DNA of 64,000 nt from Pythium myriotylum. Its lineage: Eukaryota; Oomycota; Peronosporomycetes; Pythiales; Pythiaceae. Under the pieces are notes generated by a model, which was not told the DNA's origin, made no database searches, and was given only the letters and a program-made list of their open reading frames with translations. A program made the position numbers and the translations under genes. The stretch spans positions 806,001-870,000 of the forward strand of contig JALJCQ010000008.1 in NCBI GenBank assembly GCA_023091665.1. Direction: 5' to 3'. This document shows, in pieces, positions 12,324 to 21,767 of the stretch (its first letter is position 1; the number at the start of each line of letters is the position of its first letter).

Positions 12324-12631
12324 GAATCGCCGCGTAAATCCGAACCCATGTCTTTGCCGCCGTAATCATTTCCATGTCGGTCTTTGACAGGTATCCTCGA
12401 TGGGTCGTGATTGTGGCAGGTGCTTGGCCGCAATCACGACGCATCTATATTTTACGAGACAGGTCGAGCAGGAACTCAGCATTTCGCAGAGTGATGGTGT
12501 TCTAGAAGAATCAGGTGCAGGTCTGCGAAGTGGGCGTCATCATGGATTCGTCCAGTGAATTCCGTGTCGCAGCCTCGTGTGTATTACGGCGCCAAAGCGA
12601 CGCGCTCGCGGAGCTCTCGCGAACGAAGACG

Positions 12632-12645
12632 TCATTCCCCAACTT
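12632..12645 (+). promoter_or_regulatory. Oomycete initiator (Inr)-like element
   Basis: TCATTCCCCAACTT differs at one base from the core of the oomycete initiator consensus TCATTYYNCAWTTT and lies 55-68 bases before the START-domain ATG at 12700. The START paralogue at 16576 has nearly the same element at nearly the same distance. Confidence 0.55.
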
Positions 12646-12699
12646 ACCTCAACGGCTTCGGACCGACCCACCACCACCACCCAACCACTCACAGCCACC

Positions 12700-13464
12700 A
12701 TGGTTCTCTCCGCCGACACGGATCTCCTCACCAACACGGACGACAACCGCGTGCTCCTCGCTGCGTCGGACGCCAAGGCTCGCAAGCACGCCGTCGAACA
12801 GGCCACCGCGCCAGTGCCGGCCACTCTCGTGCGCGCGTACCTCGCAGAATTCGAAGACCACTCAGTCGAGCGCCTGCTGCGACGCTACAACGGTGAAGAT
12901 GTCATTGACGGATGGCGCAAGGGCCCGCACTCGCATGGCAACCACGTTGTCCACGGCGCCATCCAAGGAAGCTCGTGGCACTCGCTCATGACCACGGGCA
13001 AGCTGCGCGTGAGTGCTGAAAATGCCGCGCGTGTGCTTATCGCTGCCGACATGGTCCCCAAGTACGACGAAATGACCGCCGAAGTGCGCGTGGTCGAGAA
13101 GCTCAGTGACGCCTCCGAGGTGCGCCTGGTCTCGTGCAAGGCAGTCATGTTCACCACTCCTCGCGATTTCTGCGTGTGCACGACCGTGCGACGCGAGCCC
13201 AGCGGCCGTATTCTGGTCGCGACGCGTTCCGTGGAACACCCTGCCGGTGTTCGCGACGGATTCGTGCGCGCGATTTCACACATCTCCGGTTTCGTCATCA
13301 CCCCCGACCCGGTGGACCCGAACGCCTGCGAGATGTCGCTGATCGCACACATGGACATTGGTGGCAACATGCCGCCGTTTGTCATCAAGTACCTGGGTCT
13401 CTCCGCACCACTGAAGATGTACGAAAAGATCCAAGAAGTTGTTGTGGAGGCGTCTCACCACTAA
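12700..13464 (+). CDS. START-domain lipid-binding protein, paralogue 1
   Basis: A 254-residue intronless protein that is almost entirely one START-like domain. Visible signatures are SSWHSLMTTGK, the central VRVVEKLSDASEVRLVSCKA then FTTPRDFCVCTTVRRE (the usual W/F-x-x-x-x-x-RD core), RSVEHPAG, and the C-terminal helix region HMDIGGNMPPFVIKYLGLSA. START domains hold one lipid or sterol in a helix-grip fold. There is no signal peptide and no transmembrane helix, so a soluble cytosolic lipid carrier is likely; the ligand cannot be inferred. The ATG at 12700 sits in a CACC context; paralogues begin with the same MVLS. One of three paralogues within 4 kb. Confidence 0.88.
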   Translation: MVLSADTDLLTNTDDNRVLLAASDAKARKHAVEQATAPVPATLVRAYLAEFEDHSVERLLRRYNGEDVIDGWRKGPHSHGNHVVHGAIQGSSWHSLMTTGKLRVSAENAARVLIAADMVPKYDEMTAEVRVVEKLSDASEVRLVSCKAVMFTTPRDFCVCTTVRREPSGRILVATRSVEHPAGVRDGFVRAISHISGFVITPDPVDPNACEMSLIAHMDIGGNMPPFVIKYLGLSAPLKMYEKIQEVVVEASHH

Positions 13465-13788
13465 ACCGCGCTCTTTCGTACTATCCGCGCTCGGCTGCTT
13501 TGCATTGTATTATAGAAACAAAGCTGGAAGTCAAAATCTAAACAGTCAAATCTCCACTTACACCTTCCTCCTTTGCCTCCATCCTTCAGATGTCCCTAAA
13601 ACTCTCGACTAACCGAGTCGATTAGTCAACGGTATCTAAGAGGAGATGCACCTCTGCAGTCCTCACACCAAGTGGGTGACTCTTCACTGGAGTGCTTTCC
13701 ACGGCCCACACATAAATGAAGAATACATCTCATCTATTGCACGTAATGATCTCCACCGAGTCCTCGCTAATACTCGATCACACTTCAC
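13465..13788. other. Convergent intergenic spacer
   Basis: The 320 bases lie between the stop codons of two convergent START-domain genes. No coding pattern; contains only the two 3' flanks. Confidence 0.6.
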
Positions 13789-14568
13789 TTAGACCTTCGC
13801 GGCGATCGCAACCTGCCGGAACTTCTCAACTAACTTGATCGGAGCAGAGAGCCCGAGGTACTTGATAACGAGCGCGGGCATGTTACCTCCGAGATCCATG
13901 TGCGCGATGAGCGACAGCTCGCAGACGTTTGGGTCAACTGGATCTGGGGTAACCACATATCCTGAAATGTGGGATAGTGCGCGCACGTAGCCGTCGCGGA
14001 CTCCAGCCGGATGATCTACTGAGCGCGTTGCGATGAGTACACGCCCACTTGGCTCACGCCGAACCGTTGTTGCTACACAGAAATCCCGAGGAGACGTGAA
14101 CATGACCGACTTGCATGACACGAGTCGGACCTTGGTGGCCTCGCTCAGTTCCTCAACGACTTTCACCTCCTTGGCCATCTCGTCAAACTTGAGCATGAGC
14201 TCATCCGATTGGAGAACTTTTAGTGCCTTGTCCACGCTAAAAGGCATCTTCCCCGTTGTGCAGAGCGTGTGCCAAGCACAACCTTCGACATCGCCATGGA
14301 CCACGCGGATACCATTCGCCTCGGGGCCTTTGTGCCAGCCTCCAATCACGTCGGCACCTGAGAACCTCGTGAGCAGACGGCGGATACAGTCCTCCTGGAA
14401 GGCACTGAGGTCGACACGGAGCAGAGTCGCGGGGACAGGGACGACGGCTCCTTCGAGTGCGAGTCTCTTGGCTGCAGCGTCCACATCGATAACGGGCGAG
14501 ACGCGGAGCTCACTTCGCTCCGAGGCGGCGGCGCCGACAGCGAGCTCGATGTCGTTGGAGAGAACCAT
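13789..14568 (-). CDS. START-domain lipid-binding protein, paralogue 2
   Basis: A 259-residue intronless protein collinear with its neighbours at 12700 and 16576. Shared blocks are GADVIGGWHKGPEANG, AWHTLCTTGK, VRLVSCKSVMFTSPRDFCV, PSGRVLIATRSVDHPAGVRD and HMDLGGNMPALVIKYLGLSA. The N-terminal 30 residues vary most between the copies. It converges with paralogue 1 and is parallel to paralogue 3, which suggests one inverted and one direct duplication. Closer overall to the 16576 copy in the C-terminal third. No signal peptide or membrane segment; role as a soluble lipid carrier is inferred from the family only. Confidence 0.88.
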   Translation of the reverse strand: MVLSNDIELAVGAAASERSELRVSPVIDVDAAAKRLALEGAVVPVPATLLRVDLSAFQEDCIRRLLTRFSGADVIGGWHKGPEANGIRVVHGDVEGCAWHTLCTTGKMPFSVDKALKVLQSDELMLKFDEMAKEVKVVEELSEATKVRLVSCKSVMFTSPRDFCVATTVRREPSGRVLIATRSVDHPAGVRDGYVRALSHISGYVVTPDPVDPNVCELSLIAHMDLGGNMPALVIKYLGLSAPIKLVEKFRQVAIAAKV

Positions 14569-15817
14569 GGGGGCTTGGGATCTTGGGATTTGAGCAAAGG
14601 GCCAGTGTGGCTAACGGCCTTTCAGTATGGTGCTTTCGCCGAGGGCTGATCTCCTCCCCCCCTTCTCTTCTCGAGATTGCTGCCATGTCCACTTCAGATG
14701 GGGGACCCAACAATTATTGCATTGTCAAGCTGACTTGATCATGGGCGAGTGGCTGTTAGGAACAGTTAGCATGGAGATCGTTTCAAACACTGGTGAGAAT
14801 GGCCCGAGTGTCGGCCCGATCCACAGGGGCAAAGGGTTGTGCATTAGCGCGAGCCTCGCTCGATGGGCTCTTCAAGGAATTGTGTTGGCTTGTGCCTGTA
14901 GTATGTAGGGGCCTGGGGCGTTTGTGTAAGCGTTTGAGGGGCAGTCGCAGCGAGTTCGCGGCCGTCGCAGCCAAGAGCGTGGTCCTTGAAAGAACGGCGC
15001 TCACAAAACCTCTGTCCTCATGTAGCACTCAACTGCGCCATGGCGTCAGTACTCGGCGGAGGGCGACTCAAGCGACAGAGTCGCCTCTGAGCATCCAACG
15101 CGACTCGTCGACGTAGTCATAGGCGCGCCTTGAGTGAAAGCCGACGCTTGGTACAAGCAAAATGAGCCTGACGCACTGTCGGACCCGACGAGACAGCGAG
15201 GAAGAATCTGGGGCAGTGCGGACTCGACGGTACCTACGTTGAGTGAAGGATTCCGGAGCCCATTCCCGTTCTCTAGGCATGCGACATGAGCATTATACTC
15301 GTTGACGAGACCAATCGTAGGCAGCGAACCGATGTGATTGCGAACGAGATGGGCAGTGGTCGTCGCCGTCAACAGAAGTGTTGATGACCACGGACGGCCA
15401 TCGACGAAACTCCTCTCACTTCAAGGCGGATGCTTTGTCCGACCAAGGGGGCAATGACATGCAGTTGATTGGATACAGCGTATCGTCGGTACTGTGCACA
15501 AATCGTGGACTGCACCGAGTAATTCGTGATCAGCTCCCACTATTGACGCCGCACAAACATGAAGTACGTAATCTCCGCAGGAGGTGTGGGCTTTCTCTCT
15601 TGCGTAAGCGCTGCTTGAAGTAGTGCCCAAGCAGTGCTTGAACTTTCTTAAAGGGACGCCGCAGGGATCGCTCGTTCAGAGCTGGTGACCAATGTCAAAA
15701 GGCATGGTGACTTTGTGGAATGAGTATGTTACATTTTGGATTTGTTAGAGCTAGCGTTTTCTACGATTTGTTTCGACGCGATTCTCATAAAATAAATCAA
15801 GGCGGCATGATCGTCGC
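14569..15817. other. 1.25-kb spacer with possible decayed coding sequence
   Basis: No gene I can support. On the minus strand, short stretches between about 15620 and 15380 read protein-like (for example TICAQYRRYAVSNQLHVIAP) but change frame and meet stops within 60 codons; I recognise no family. The part next to 14568 should hold the promoter of START paralogue 2. Confidence 0.35.
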
Positions 15818-16576
15818 TTAAAACTTGGTCGTGGTGGCGACCTCACGGATCTTCTCCACGAGCTTGATTGGCGCGGAGAGACCAAGGTACTTGATGACGA
15901 TAGCGGGCATGTTGCCGCCGAGATCCATATGCGCGATGATGGCGAGTTCACAGACATTCGGGTCAACCGGGTCTGGCGTAATCACGTAACCGGAGATGTA
16001 GGAGAGCGCACGTGTGTAACCGGTGCGAATGCCCGCAGGGTGCTCGACGGAGCGAGTCGCCACCACGATGCGGCCGTTGGCTTCTCGTCGCACGGTAGTG
16101 GCGACAACGAAGTCGCGCGGAGACGTGAACATGACAGCCTTGCACGAAACGACGCGGATTTCGGTCGCGTCCGTGAGCTTCTCGACGACGCGGACCTCCT
16201 TGGTCATGTCATCGAACTTGGGGACCATGTCGGCAGAGACGACGATGTGGGCGACCTTCTCGGCGCTGGCGTTGATCTTACCCGTGGTGCACATGGTGTG
16301 CCACGAGCTGCCTTCAACGTCGCCGTGGACGACCTGGATGCCCTTGGAGTTGGGGCCCTTCTTCCATCCGCCGATGACATCGTCACCAGCGAGGCGAGTG
16401 AGCAGGCGGTGGACGGCGTCGTCCTCGAATTCGTTCACCGAGGCGCGCACAGCAGTGGCCGGAATCGGGACCGCCATCTTCTCGATGGGGCTGTGCTTGG
16501 CGTCCACCTGACCGGCGTGGAGCATGCGGCTCTCGGAGGAGGCGCCGACGAGGTCGATGTCAGTGGAGAGCACCAT
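15818..16576 (-). CDS. START-domain lipid-binding protein, paralogue 3
   Basis: A 252-residue intronless START protein. The frame is open upstream to 16717, but the start at 16576 gives the MVLSTDIDL beginning shared with both paralogues and lies 47 bases below a strong initiator element. Core blocks are DDVIGGWKKGPNSKG, SSWHTMCTTGK, VEKLTDATEIRVVSCKAV, FTSPRDFVVATTVRRE, RSVEHPAGIRTGY, and HMDLGGNMPAIVIKYLGLSA. Codon choice is strongly GC-ending (many GTC, GAG, AAG), more so than in paralogue 2, which hints at higher expression. Ligand unknown. Confidence 0.88.
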   Translation of the reverse strand: MVLSTDIDLVGASSESRMLHAGQVDAKHSPIEKMAVPIPATAVRASVNEFEDDAVHRLLTRLAGDDVIGGWKKGPNSKGIQVVHGDVEGSSWHTMCTTGKINASAEKVAHIVVSADMVPKFDDMTKEVRVVEKLTDATEIRVVSCKAVMFTSPRDFVVATTVRREANGRIVVATRSVEHPAGIRTGYTRALSYISGYVITPDPVDPNVCELAIIAHMDLGGNMPAIVIKYLGLSAPIKLVEKIREVATTTKF

Positions 16577-16622
16577 AGTGGTTCTGTGGGAAAGAGAGGG
16601 GGAGGCTTGGGGGTCGCTAGGA

Positions 16623-16636
16623 AAGTTGCGGAATGA
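16623..16636 (-). promoter_or_regulatory. Oomycete initiator (Inr)-like element
   Basis: Read on the minus strand, TCATTCCGCAACTT matches the initiator core TCATTYYNCAWTTT with one mismatch, 47-60 bases before the ATG at 16576, and is followed by TCC. Nearly identical to the element before START paralogue 1. Confidence 0.6.
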
Positions 16637-16639
16637 ACG

Positions 16640-17927
16640 CTTGAGGAAGGCCAGCAGACCGGCGGGCATGCGACGCCGCCGAGAGAGAGCAATCGGTTTC
16701 GGGCTTCTCTTCTCCACTCACAGTTTGCGTAATAAGTCCATGGGGCGCCTTTTTTTGGCACTTGCCCTGCAAAGGGGTACAGAGGAAACCTCTGGAAAGC
16801 CATATACTCTGGAAGGATGCGATAAGATGTTGCAGGTCTGCCAAACCGGATTCTTCGATTTGTGGAGAAAGAGGTCGCGTCACGTGCGACATTTTGGAGG
16901 TTGGAGGAGCTGAATTCCTGGGAGAAAAGCGCCGACATAGGATGGCTTTCACCGCGACAATCGCGTCTCGCATGAAGCCATAGGTCCAGAGATTTCTCAA
17001 CGCCACCCAGATCCTGAAGATGGAGTTTGCATGATCATTATACACAGTACACAAACGCACGGGGCGGACTGAAACTGCAGAACACGCCCTTTCGAGCAGC
17101 GTTTACCAAAGCGACGGAAAAACTAATCTTGGCGTGATAAGATCCTGGTTGCAGGCCAATGGAAGATCGCAGTGTACACGTGACGCCAGACAAGCCCAGT
17201 GTCCCAACTGCCTTGACTTTCTGTACCGCGGCGCAGCCTGCCTCCTAGGCTCCGAGGCGGGCTCGCAGACAGAGCGCGGCTGGCCGTGTGCAACGCGTTG
17301 CAGATGCTAGTTCTGGCTCTGTGTCGTCGTCACACCAATCGCCGCGCGCCACGAGTGTTTTTACCTACACTTTCTTCAGTTGCCGCCAGGAAGGCAGTCG
17401 GTTTTTACGACCTGCCGACATACAGCGGCGCTTGGGGTGTGCCGCTGAGTCGCTTCTCTCGGCGCGCGTTTTCGCGCCCGCGCATGAGTCCGTGTCGCTT
17501 AAGAATCCCGTTGCGACGTTTGCCGATTCGTCTTCGCCTCTCCGCTTGCCGTAGCGCAATCTCAAGAGAGCGATATAGAGAAGACTTTGAGATTACGCCT
17601 GCCGCGACTTGTCCACACATCGCGTGAGGCTCCGACGAGACCTCAACTCGATGACGACGTGTCTTGGACGCTCCCCATCCATCCATAGCGGGAGAGATTG
17701 GCACGCCGTCGTCGGTCGTCGACGATCGACCAGACGCTGGCCATAGCGGGTCTCGTAATCAAAGCGCGCCTCGCTCAGGAAGTTTCTCAGGCAACCGGGA
17801 GTGATGGTCCCATCCACGCGCCGTGTCTCTTGATGATGCCGCACAATACCAACACTCTGATTGGTACCATTTCACTGGTACAGGGTACCACCCGTCACAA
17901 AACAGCCTCGGCGTGTCTCGAGACCCG
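16640..17927. other. Intergenic, 1.3 kb
   Basis: No coding pattern found on either strand. Short open frames around 17290-17630 are GC-rich chance frames without domains. The right end should contain the promoter and possibly a 5' exon of the FAR1-like gene: its frame stays open from about 17805 to its first ATG at 17928. Confidence 0.45.
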
Positions 17928-18755
17928 ATGGAGGAGACACCGCTCACGCGCGATGGCGCGTCCTCTCCGGACGCTGCGCCACGCCAAGACGTGCAAACGG
18001 ACGCGTCCGTGTCGACGATGCAAGTGCAATTCGCTAGTCGTGAAGGACTCCTCGCGTACATCACCGACTACAGCCTCTCCAAAGGCTTCGCCGTCGTAAC
18101 CCACAGGTCGAATCTGCCGCGCGGCCAGCTCTGGCTGCGCTGCGACCTCGGCAGATCTGCAGGTGACGCATCGGAAGCGTCGACGGAACGCAAACGGAAG
18201 CGGAAAGCGCCTCAGCGGCAGCTCAACTGCCCGTATCGATTGTATGGGCGACGACTTTCGGACGGGACGTGGCTGCTCAAAGTCCAGAATCCTCTCCATA
18301 CGCATGATCTCGCATCGGGGAAGCATGAGCTAGAAAAGCATCCAAAAGCTCGACGACTCTCGGATGCGCAGAAGCAGTTGATCTTGCAGATGACAGATCA
18401 AGGAGCGAGGCCAGCCGTCATCCTGGAGCGGCTACAAGAGAAGTTTCCCAACAAGCCGATTAAAGTGCAGGATGTGTACAACGCACGCAACTTCATTCGA
18501 ACTGAACGGCTGGCTGGGAGAACGCCATTTGGAGATGACGCGGGAACCAGCAAGGGTGACAATAGCGGTGGGGCAGGTCCCGAACAAGAAGATCGATTAT
18601 CCATCAGCGATGAACTCCGCCAGCTCTGGGCGACAGTAGCTGAAGTATTACCGAGCTGGCCTGCTGGCACACAGACGAAGTTCGCTCGAGAAGTTCGTCG
18701 ATTGTTGGATGAGTATGGAACTTGTGAGAACGATGATACTTCCAGAACAACATAA
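17928..18755 (+). CDS. FAR1-like (MULE-derived) DNA-binding protein without transposase core
   Basis: A 275-residue intronless protein. Residues about 30-130 have a FAR1/WRKY-GCM1-like zinc-binding pattern: FASREGLLAYITDYSLSKGF, LWLRCDLGR, a basic linker RKRKRKAP, LNCPYRLYGRRLSDGTWLL and NPLHTHD, i.e. C...C...H-x-H ligands. After it comes a helical segment (RLSDAQKQLILQMTDQGARP, ILERLQEKFP) like the linker found before the DDE core in Mutator-like transposases. The DDE core itself is absent and the protein ends after a short acidic tail. It may be a domesticated transposon-derived regulator or a truncated transposase. The first ATG is 17928; the frame is open further upstream to a TGA at about 17802. 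Confidence 0.72.
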   Translation: MEETPLTRDGASSPDAAPRQDVQTDASVSTMQVQFASREGLLAYITDYSLSKGFAVVTHRSNLPRGQLWLRCDLGRSAGDASEASTERKRKRKAPQRQLNCPYRLYGRRLSDGTWLLKVQNPLHTHDLASGKHELEKHPKARRLSDAQKQLILQMTDQGARPAVILERLQEKFPNKPIKVQDVYNARNFIRTERLAGRTPFGDDAGTSKGDNSGGAGPEQEDRLSISDELRQLWATVAEVLPSWPAGTQTKFAREVRRLLDEYGTCENDDTSRTT

Positions 18756-18810
18756 CCTATGACTTCACCATGGCTTTCTACACGGTAGTTCGCCGAGAGT
18801 ATCGATTGAT

Positions 18811-20109
18811 TTATTTATTTGCTGCCTTGCGTTTGATCTTTCCCATCCAGTCTAGCTGCTCCACAGCCACAGACCCATTCGAGGCATGCACGACCAGCCT
18901 AGGTAAACTTGCAGGATGAATGTCGTTAGAGACGGAGAGGGATCCCTGGTCCGATGTGTCCTTCTCTGCCGCAAAAAACGAGGTGCGCATCGCAGAACTC
19001 TTCGCACTGCCAACGTTAATCTTGCCTGAAGTACCGCTCTTGGTTGGCGATGGTGCATTTGCGAGTAGAGAGCCGGTAAAGATGGCAAAATCCTCGTCTA
19101 ATTTATCCAGCTCATGATCTCCGAACTTGCAGTTATCAGTAGCAATTTGATTTCCATGCAGTTCAAGGTCGATTGGGGCCGATGGATCAAGCGATACGCG
19201 AACGCTTCCGCCGACAAAGATTTTGTTTGCTGCTTCAGGACTCCAAGCGTCGAAGTGGGCATCAACGTTGCAGTTCGACCCACTGTCCTCAATGTGAAGT
19301 GCTCCATTCACGCTGTGAACGTTGACGGCTTTAAAGTCATCTCCATGAATGCGCAAGAAGCCGTGGACGTTACCCACAGTAAGTGTACCGGACGAAAACG
19401 AATTGACAAGGCACAATGACGAGTAGACGGCGCCAAGTTCTGAGTCCTCCGGTCCCTTTCCGATCTTGATTTCAGTCGAAGATGACATCAGTCTTTTGAC
19501 TTTCACGCAACTCGCAGCGAGCTTGATCTTCTCGCCTTCTACCAGGGAGGAAACGTCGACGCAGCCTCGGTTCGTCTTCAGCTGAATCTGCTCTCCTCTC
19601 ACTTTGTTCACGTGGATATCACCATCACCCACTGCCACGAGCACGTCTCCTTCGATTTTGTCGTTGAGGAACACAGCACCACGCACGATGTTGACGTTCA
19701 GATCGAGAAGATGCGGCACGTGCAATAACACATCAATCTCGTCGATGCCAGCAGCTGGCGCGTTCTTAGACACTCGAACACGTTTCACCACCGACGTATC
19801 GCCTTCTTCGGCCTCTTCCACTGCAAGGATATCAACATTTCCGAGTGCAGCGCTTTGACCAGGAGCGAAGACCCGAATCGCAAAATCCGCTTGCTGCAGC
19901 GTCGGAACCACCCGGATCGTGGTCTTCGTCGCGTCCGCGACTTGCAACTCCAGTCGGCTCTGGTGCGCCAGGCGCTCGAGCGATACATACTGCAGCAGTG
20001 GGCTCTCAGCCGCGGCGTTCGATGCGTAGCGCAGACCAGTCTCGGCGCTGCAGGCAACGCGACGGCGCGTGTGGTGCAGCGCAAGCAACGCCGCTCGACG
20101 GCCGATCAT
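18811..20109 (-). CDS. FAM185A-like mitochondrial beta-helix protein (DUF4097-type)
   Basis: A 432-residue intronless protein. The start at 20109 gives MIGRRAALLALHHTRRRVAC, an arginine-rich amphipathic mitochondrial-type presequence; the frame is open further upstream but without this feature. From residue about 110 the protein consists of alternating hydrophobic short strands (VNIVRGAVFLNDKIEGDVLV, GDGDIHVNKVRGEQIQLKT, GCVDVSSLVEGEKIKLAAS, GTLTVGNVHGFLRIHGDD), the adhesin-like repetitive pattern of DUF4097 proteins such as animal FAM185A. No catalytic residues are evident and the biochemical role of the family is unknown. It is divergent from eIF3i with 185 bases between the starts. Confidence 0.72.
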   Translation of the reverse strand: MIGRRAALLALHHTRRRVACSAETGLRYASNAAAESPLLQYVSLERLAHQSRLELQVADATKTTIRVVPTLQQADFAIRVFAPGQSAALGNVDILAVEEAEEGDTSVVKRVRVSKNAPAAGIDEIDVLLHVPHLLDLNVNIVRGAVFLNDKIEGDVLVAVGDGDIHVNKVRGEQIQLKTNRGCVDVSSLVEGEKIKLAASCVKVKRLMSSSTEIKIGKGPEDSELGAVYSSLCLVNSFSSGTLTVGNVHGFLRIHGDDFKAVNVHSVNGALHIEDSGSNCNVDAHFDAWSPEAANKIFVGGSVRVSLDPSAPIDLELHGNQIATDNCKFGDHELDKLDEDFAIFTGSLLANAPSPTKSGTSGKINVGSAKSSAMRTSFFAAEKDTSDQGSLSVSNDIHPASLPRLVVHASNGSVAVEQLDWMGKIKRKAANK

Positions 20110-20294
20110 GTTGGTGGTCTTCTGAAGCGCTCTCTTGGCGGAGAGGAAATTCGAACGCCTAACGGTTAACACTCTTATCTGGCAACATCTGTGTTGTTGA
20201 TTGCATCTTGGAGACCCCGGGGGTGGTTGGTGATTGGGCGCAGGCACTCCTCGGCTCCCGGACTCGAATCCATCGCGACGACACCAGCAGCACC

Positions 20295-21415
20295 ATGCGG
20301 CCGATCCTGCTCAAGGGCCACCAGCGCTCGATCACCATGATCAAGTACAACCGCGACGGCGACCTGCTCTTCTCGTGCGCCAAGGACCACGTGCCGAGCG
20401 TCTGGTACAGCGACTCGGGCGAGCGCCTCGGCACCTTCGAGGGCCACCAGGGCGCCGTCTGGGCCATGGACGTGTCCTACCACACCGAGTTCCTGCTCTC
20501 GGCCGCCGCCGACTCGACCGTGCGTCTCTGGGACATCAAGACGGGCAAGGAGCTCTTCACGTTCAAGCACACGGGCCCCGCCCGTAGCGTCAACTTCAGC
20601 CTCGGCGACAAGTACTTCGTCTCGTGCTGCGACAAGTTCACCGACAAGCCCGCCGCGATCTTCGTGTACGAGCTCGCCAAGAACCTCAACGAGCGTACGT
20701 GCGAGCGTCACCCCGAGCGGTGGCCCGAGGGAAGGATCTCATTTGGAAATGTGTCTTGCAGAGCGTGACGAACCGATCTTGACGATCACGAACCACGGCC
20801 ACGAAGGCCGCATCACCGGCGTGTACTGGTTGCCCCTCAACAAGGCTATCATGAGCACGGGCGGTGACGGTACCATCAAGCTCTTTGACCCGAAGGTGAG
20901 TTTGAGAAGAATGGGTTGAAGTCGTTATCGTTCTTGCTCTGATCATGGCTACTCTACCCGTCCAGACCGGAGCCAACATCGGATCGCATCAGATCCACAC
21001 AGGCGAAATCATGAGCGTCCAGTTCAACAAGGAAAAGACCCTCATGATCACGGCATCCAAGGACAACACAGCCAAGTTATTAGATGTTGAGACCTTCAAG
21101 GTCCTCAAGACCTATGAGACCGATCGCCCGGTTAACTCGGCCGCGATCTCTCCGATCAAGGATCACGTTGTGCTCGGTGGTGGCCAGGAGGCTATGAGCG
21201 TCACTACGACCTCTGGTCGTGTCGGCAAGTTCGAGGCCCGCTTCTTCCACATGATTTACCAAACGGAGTTTGCCCGCGTCAAGGGCCACTTCGGCCCCAT
21301 CAACACGATCGCGTTCTCCCCGGATGGCAAGAGCTACGCCAGCGGTGCAGAAGACGGCTATGTGCGTCTCCACCACTTTGATGACGACTATTTCAAGCTA
21401 GACAAGAAGAACTAG
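20295..21415 (+). CDS. EIF3I: Translation initiation factor eIF3 subunit i
   Basis: Three exons (20295-20694, 20762-20895, 20966-21415) give a 327-residue WD40 propeller, the normal length for eIF3i/TIF34. It starts [19 protein letters not shown], the family N-terminus, followed by [66 protein letters not shown], the eIF3i-specific long fifth-sixth blade loop ([29 protein letters not shown]) and a final blade [15 protein letters not shown]. It is a core scaffold of the eIF3 complex that recruits mRNA to the 40S subunit. Very GC-ended codons fit high expression. Introns are 67 and 70 bases. Confidence 0.96.
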
Positions 21416-21767
21416 GCGGCTCACATGAGGATGCGGTGTGTGTCGGTCAGTCCGTCGGTTAGGTCTCGTAGTAACCATAGCTTCCTGTAGTCCGACAGGC
21501 ACGACTGCGGAAGGAAGAGTGAAGGCGAGGTGACATCATTTTGTAATACACTACAAGTCCCATGAGATCGCGTGGTGATAAATTAGGTACGAGCCTCGAA
21601 TGAGAGGGTCTGTGGCCACTTTGGAATCTTATCGTATGGCAACGGATCCAAGTGAGGACGCGTCGGCCAGAACAGAGGAAGTGGAGGAAGGTTTTTGGTG
21701 AGACGCTCTCTGAGAGAACGGCATACTGTTGGGATCCCCACTTTCGCATTGACATCGAACACACATC
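21416..21767. other. Intergenic spacer, eIF3i to ENTH/VHS-like gene
   Basis: The 350 bases between two co-directional genes. No coding pattern; should contain the eIF3i 3' end and the next promoter. Confidence 0.5.

Noticed and set aside
15929..16636. A 235-codon plus-strand frame opposite START paralogue 3
   Set aside because: Antisense shadow; the same frame appears opposite the other START copies because the coding strand is conserved.
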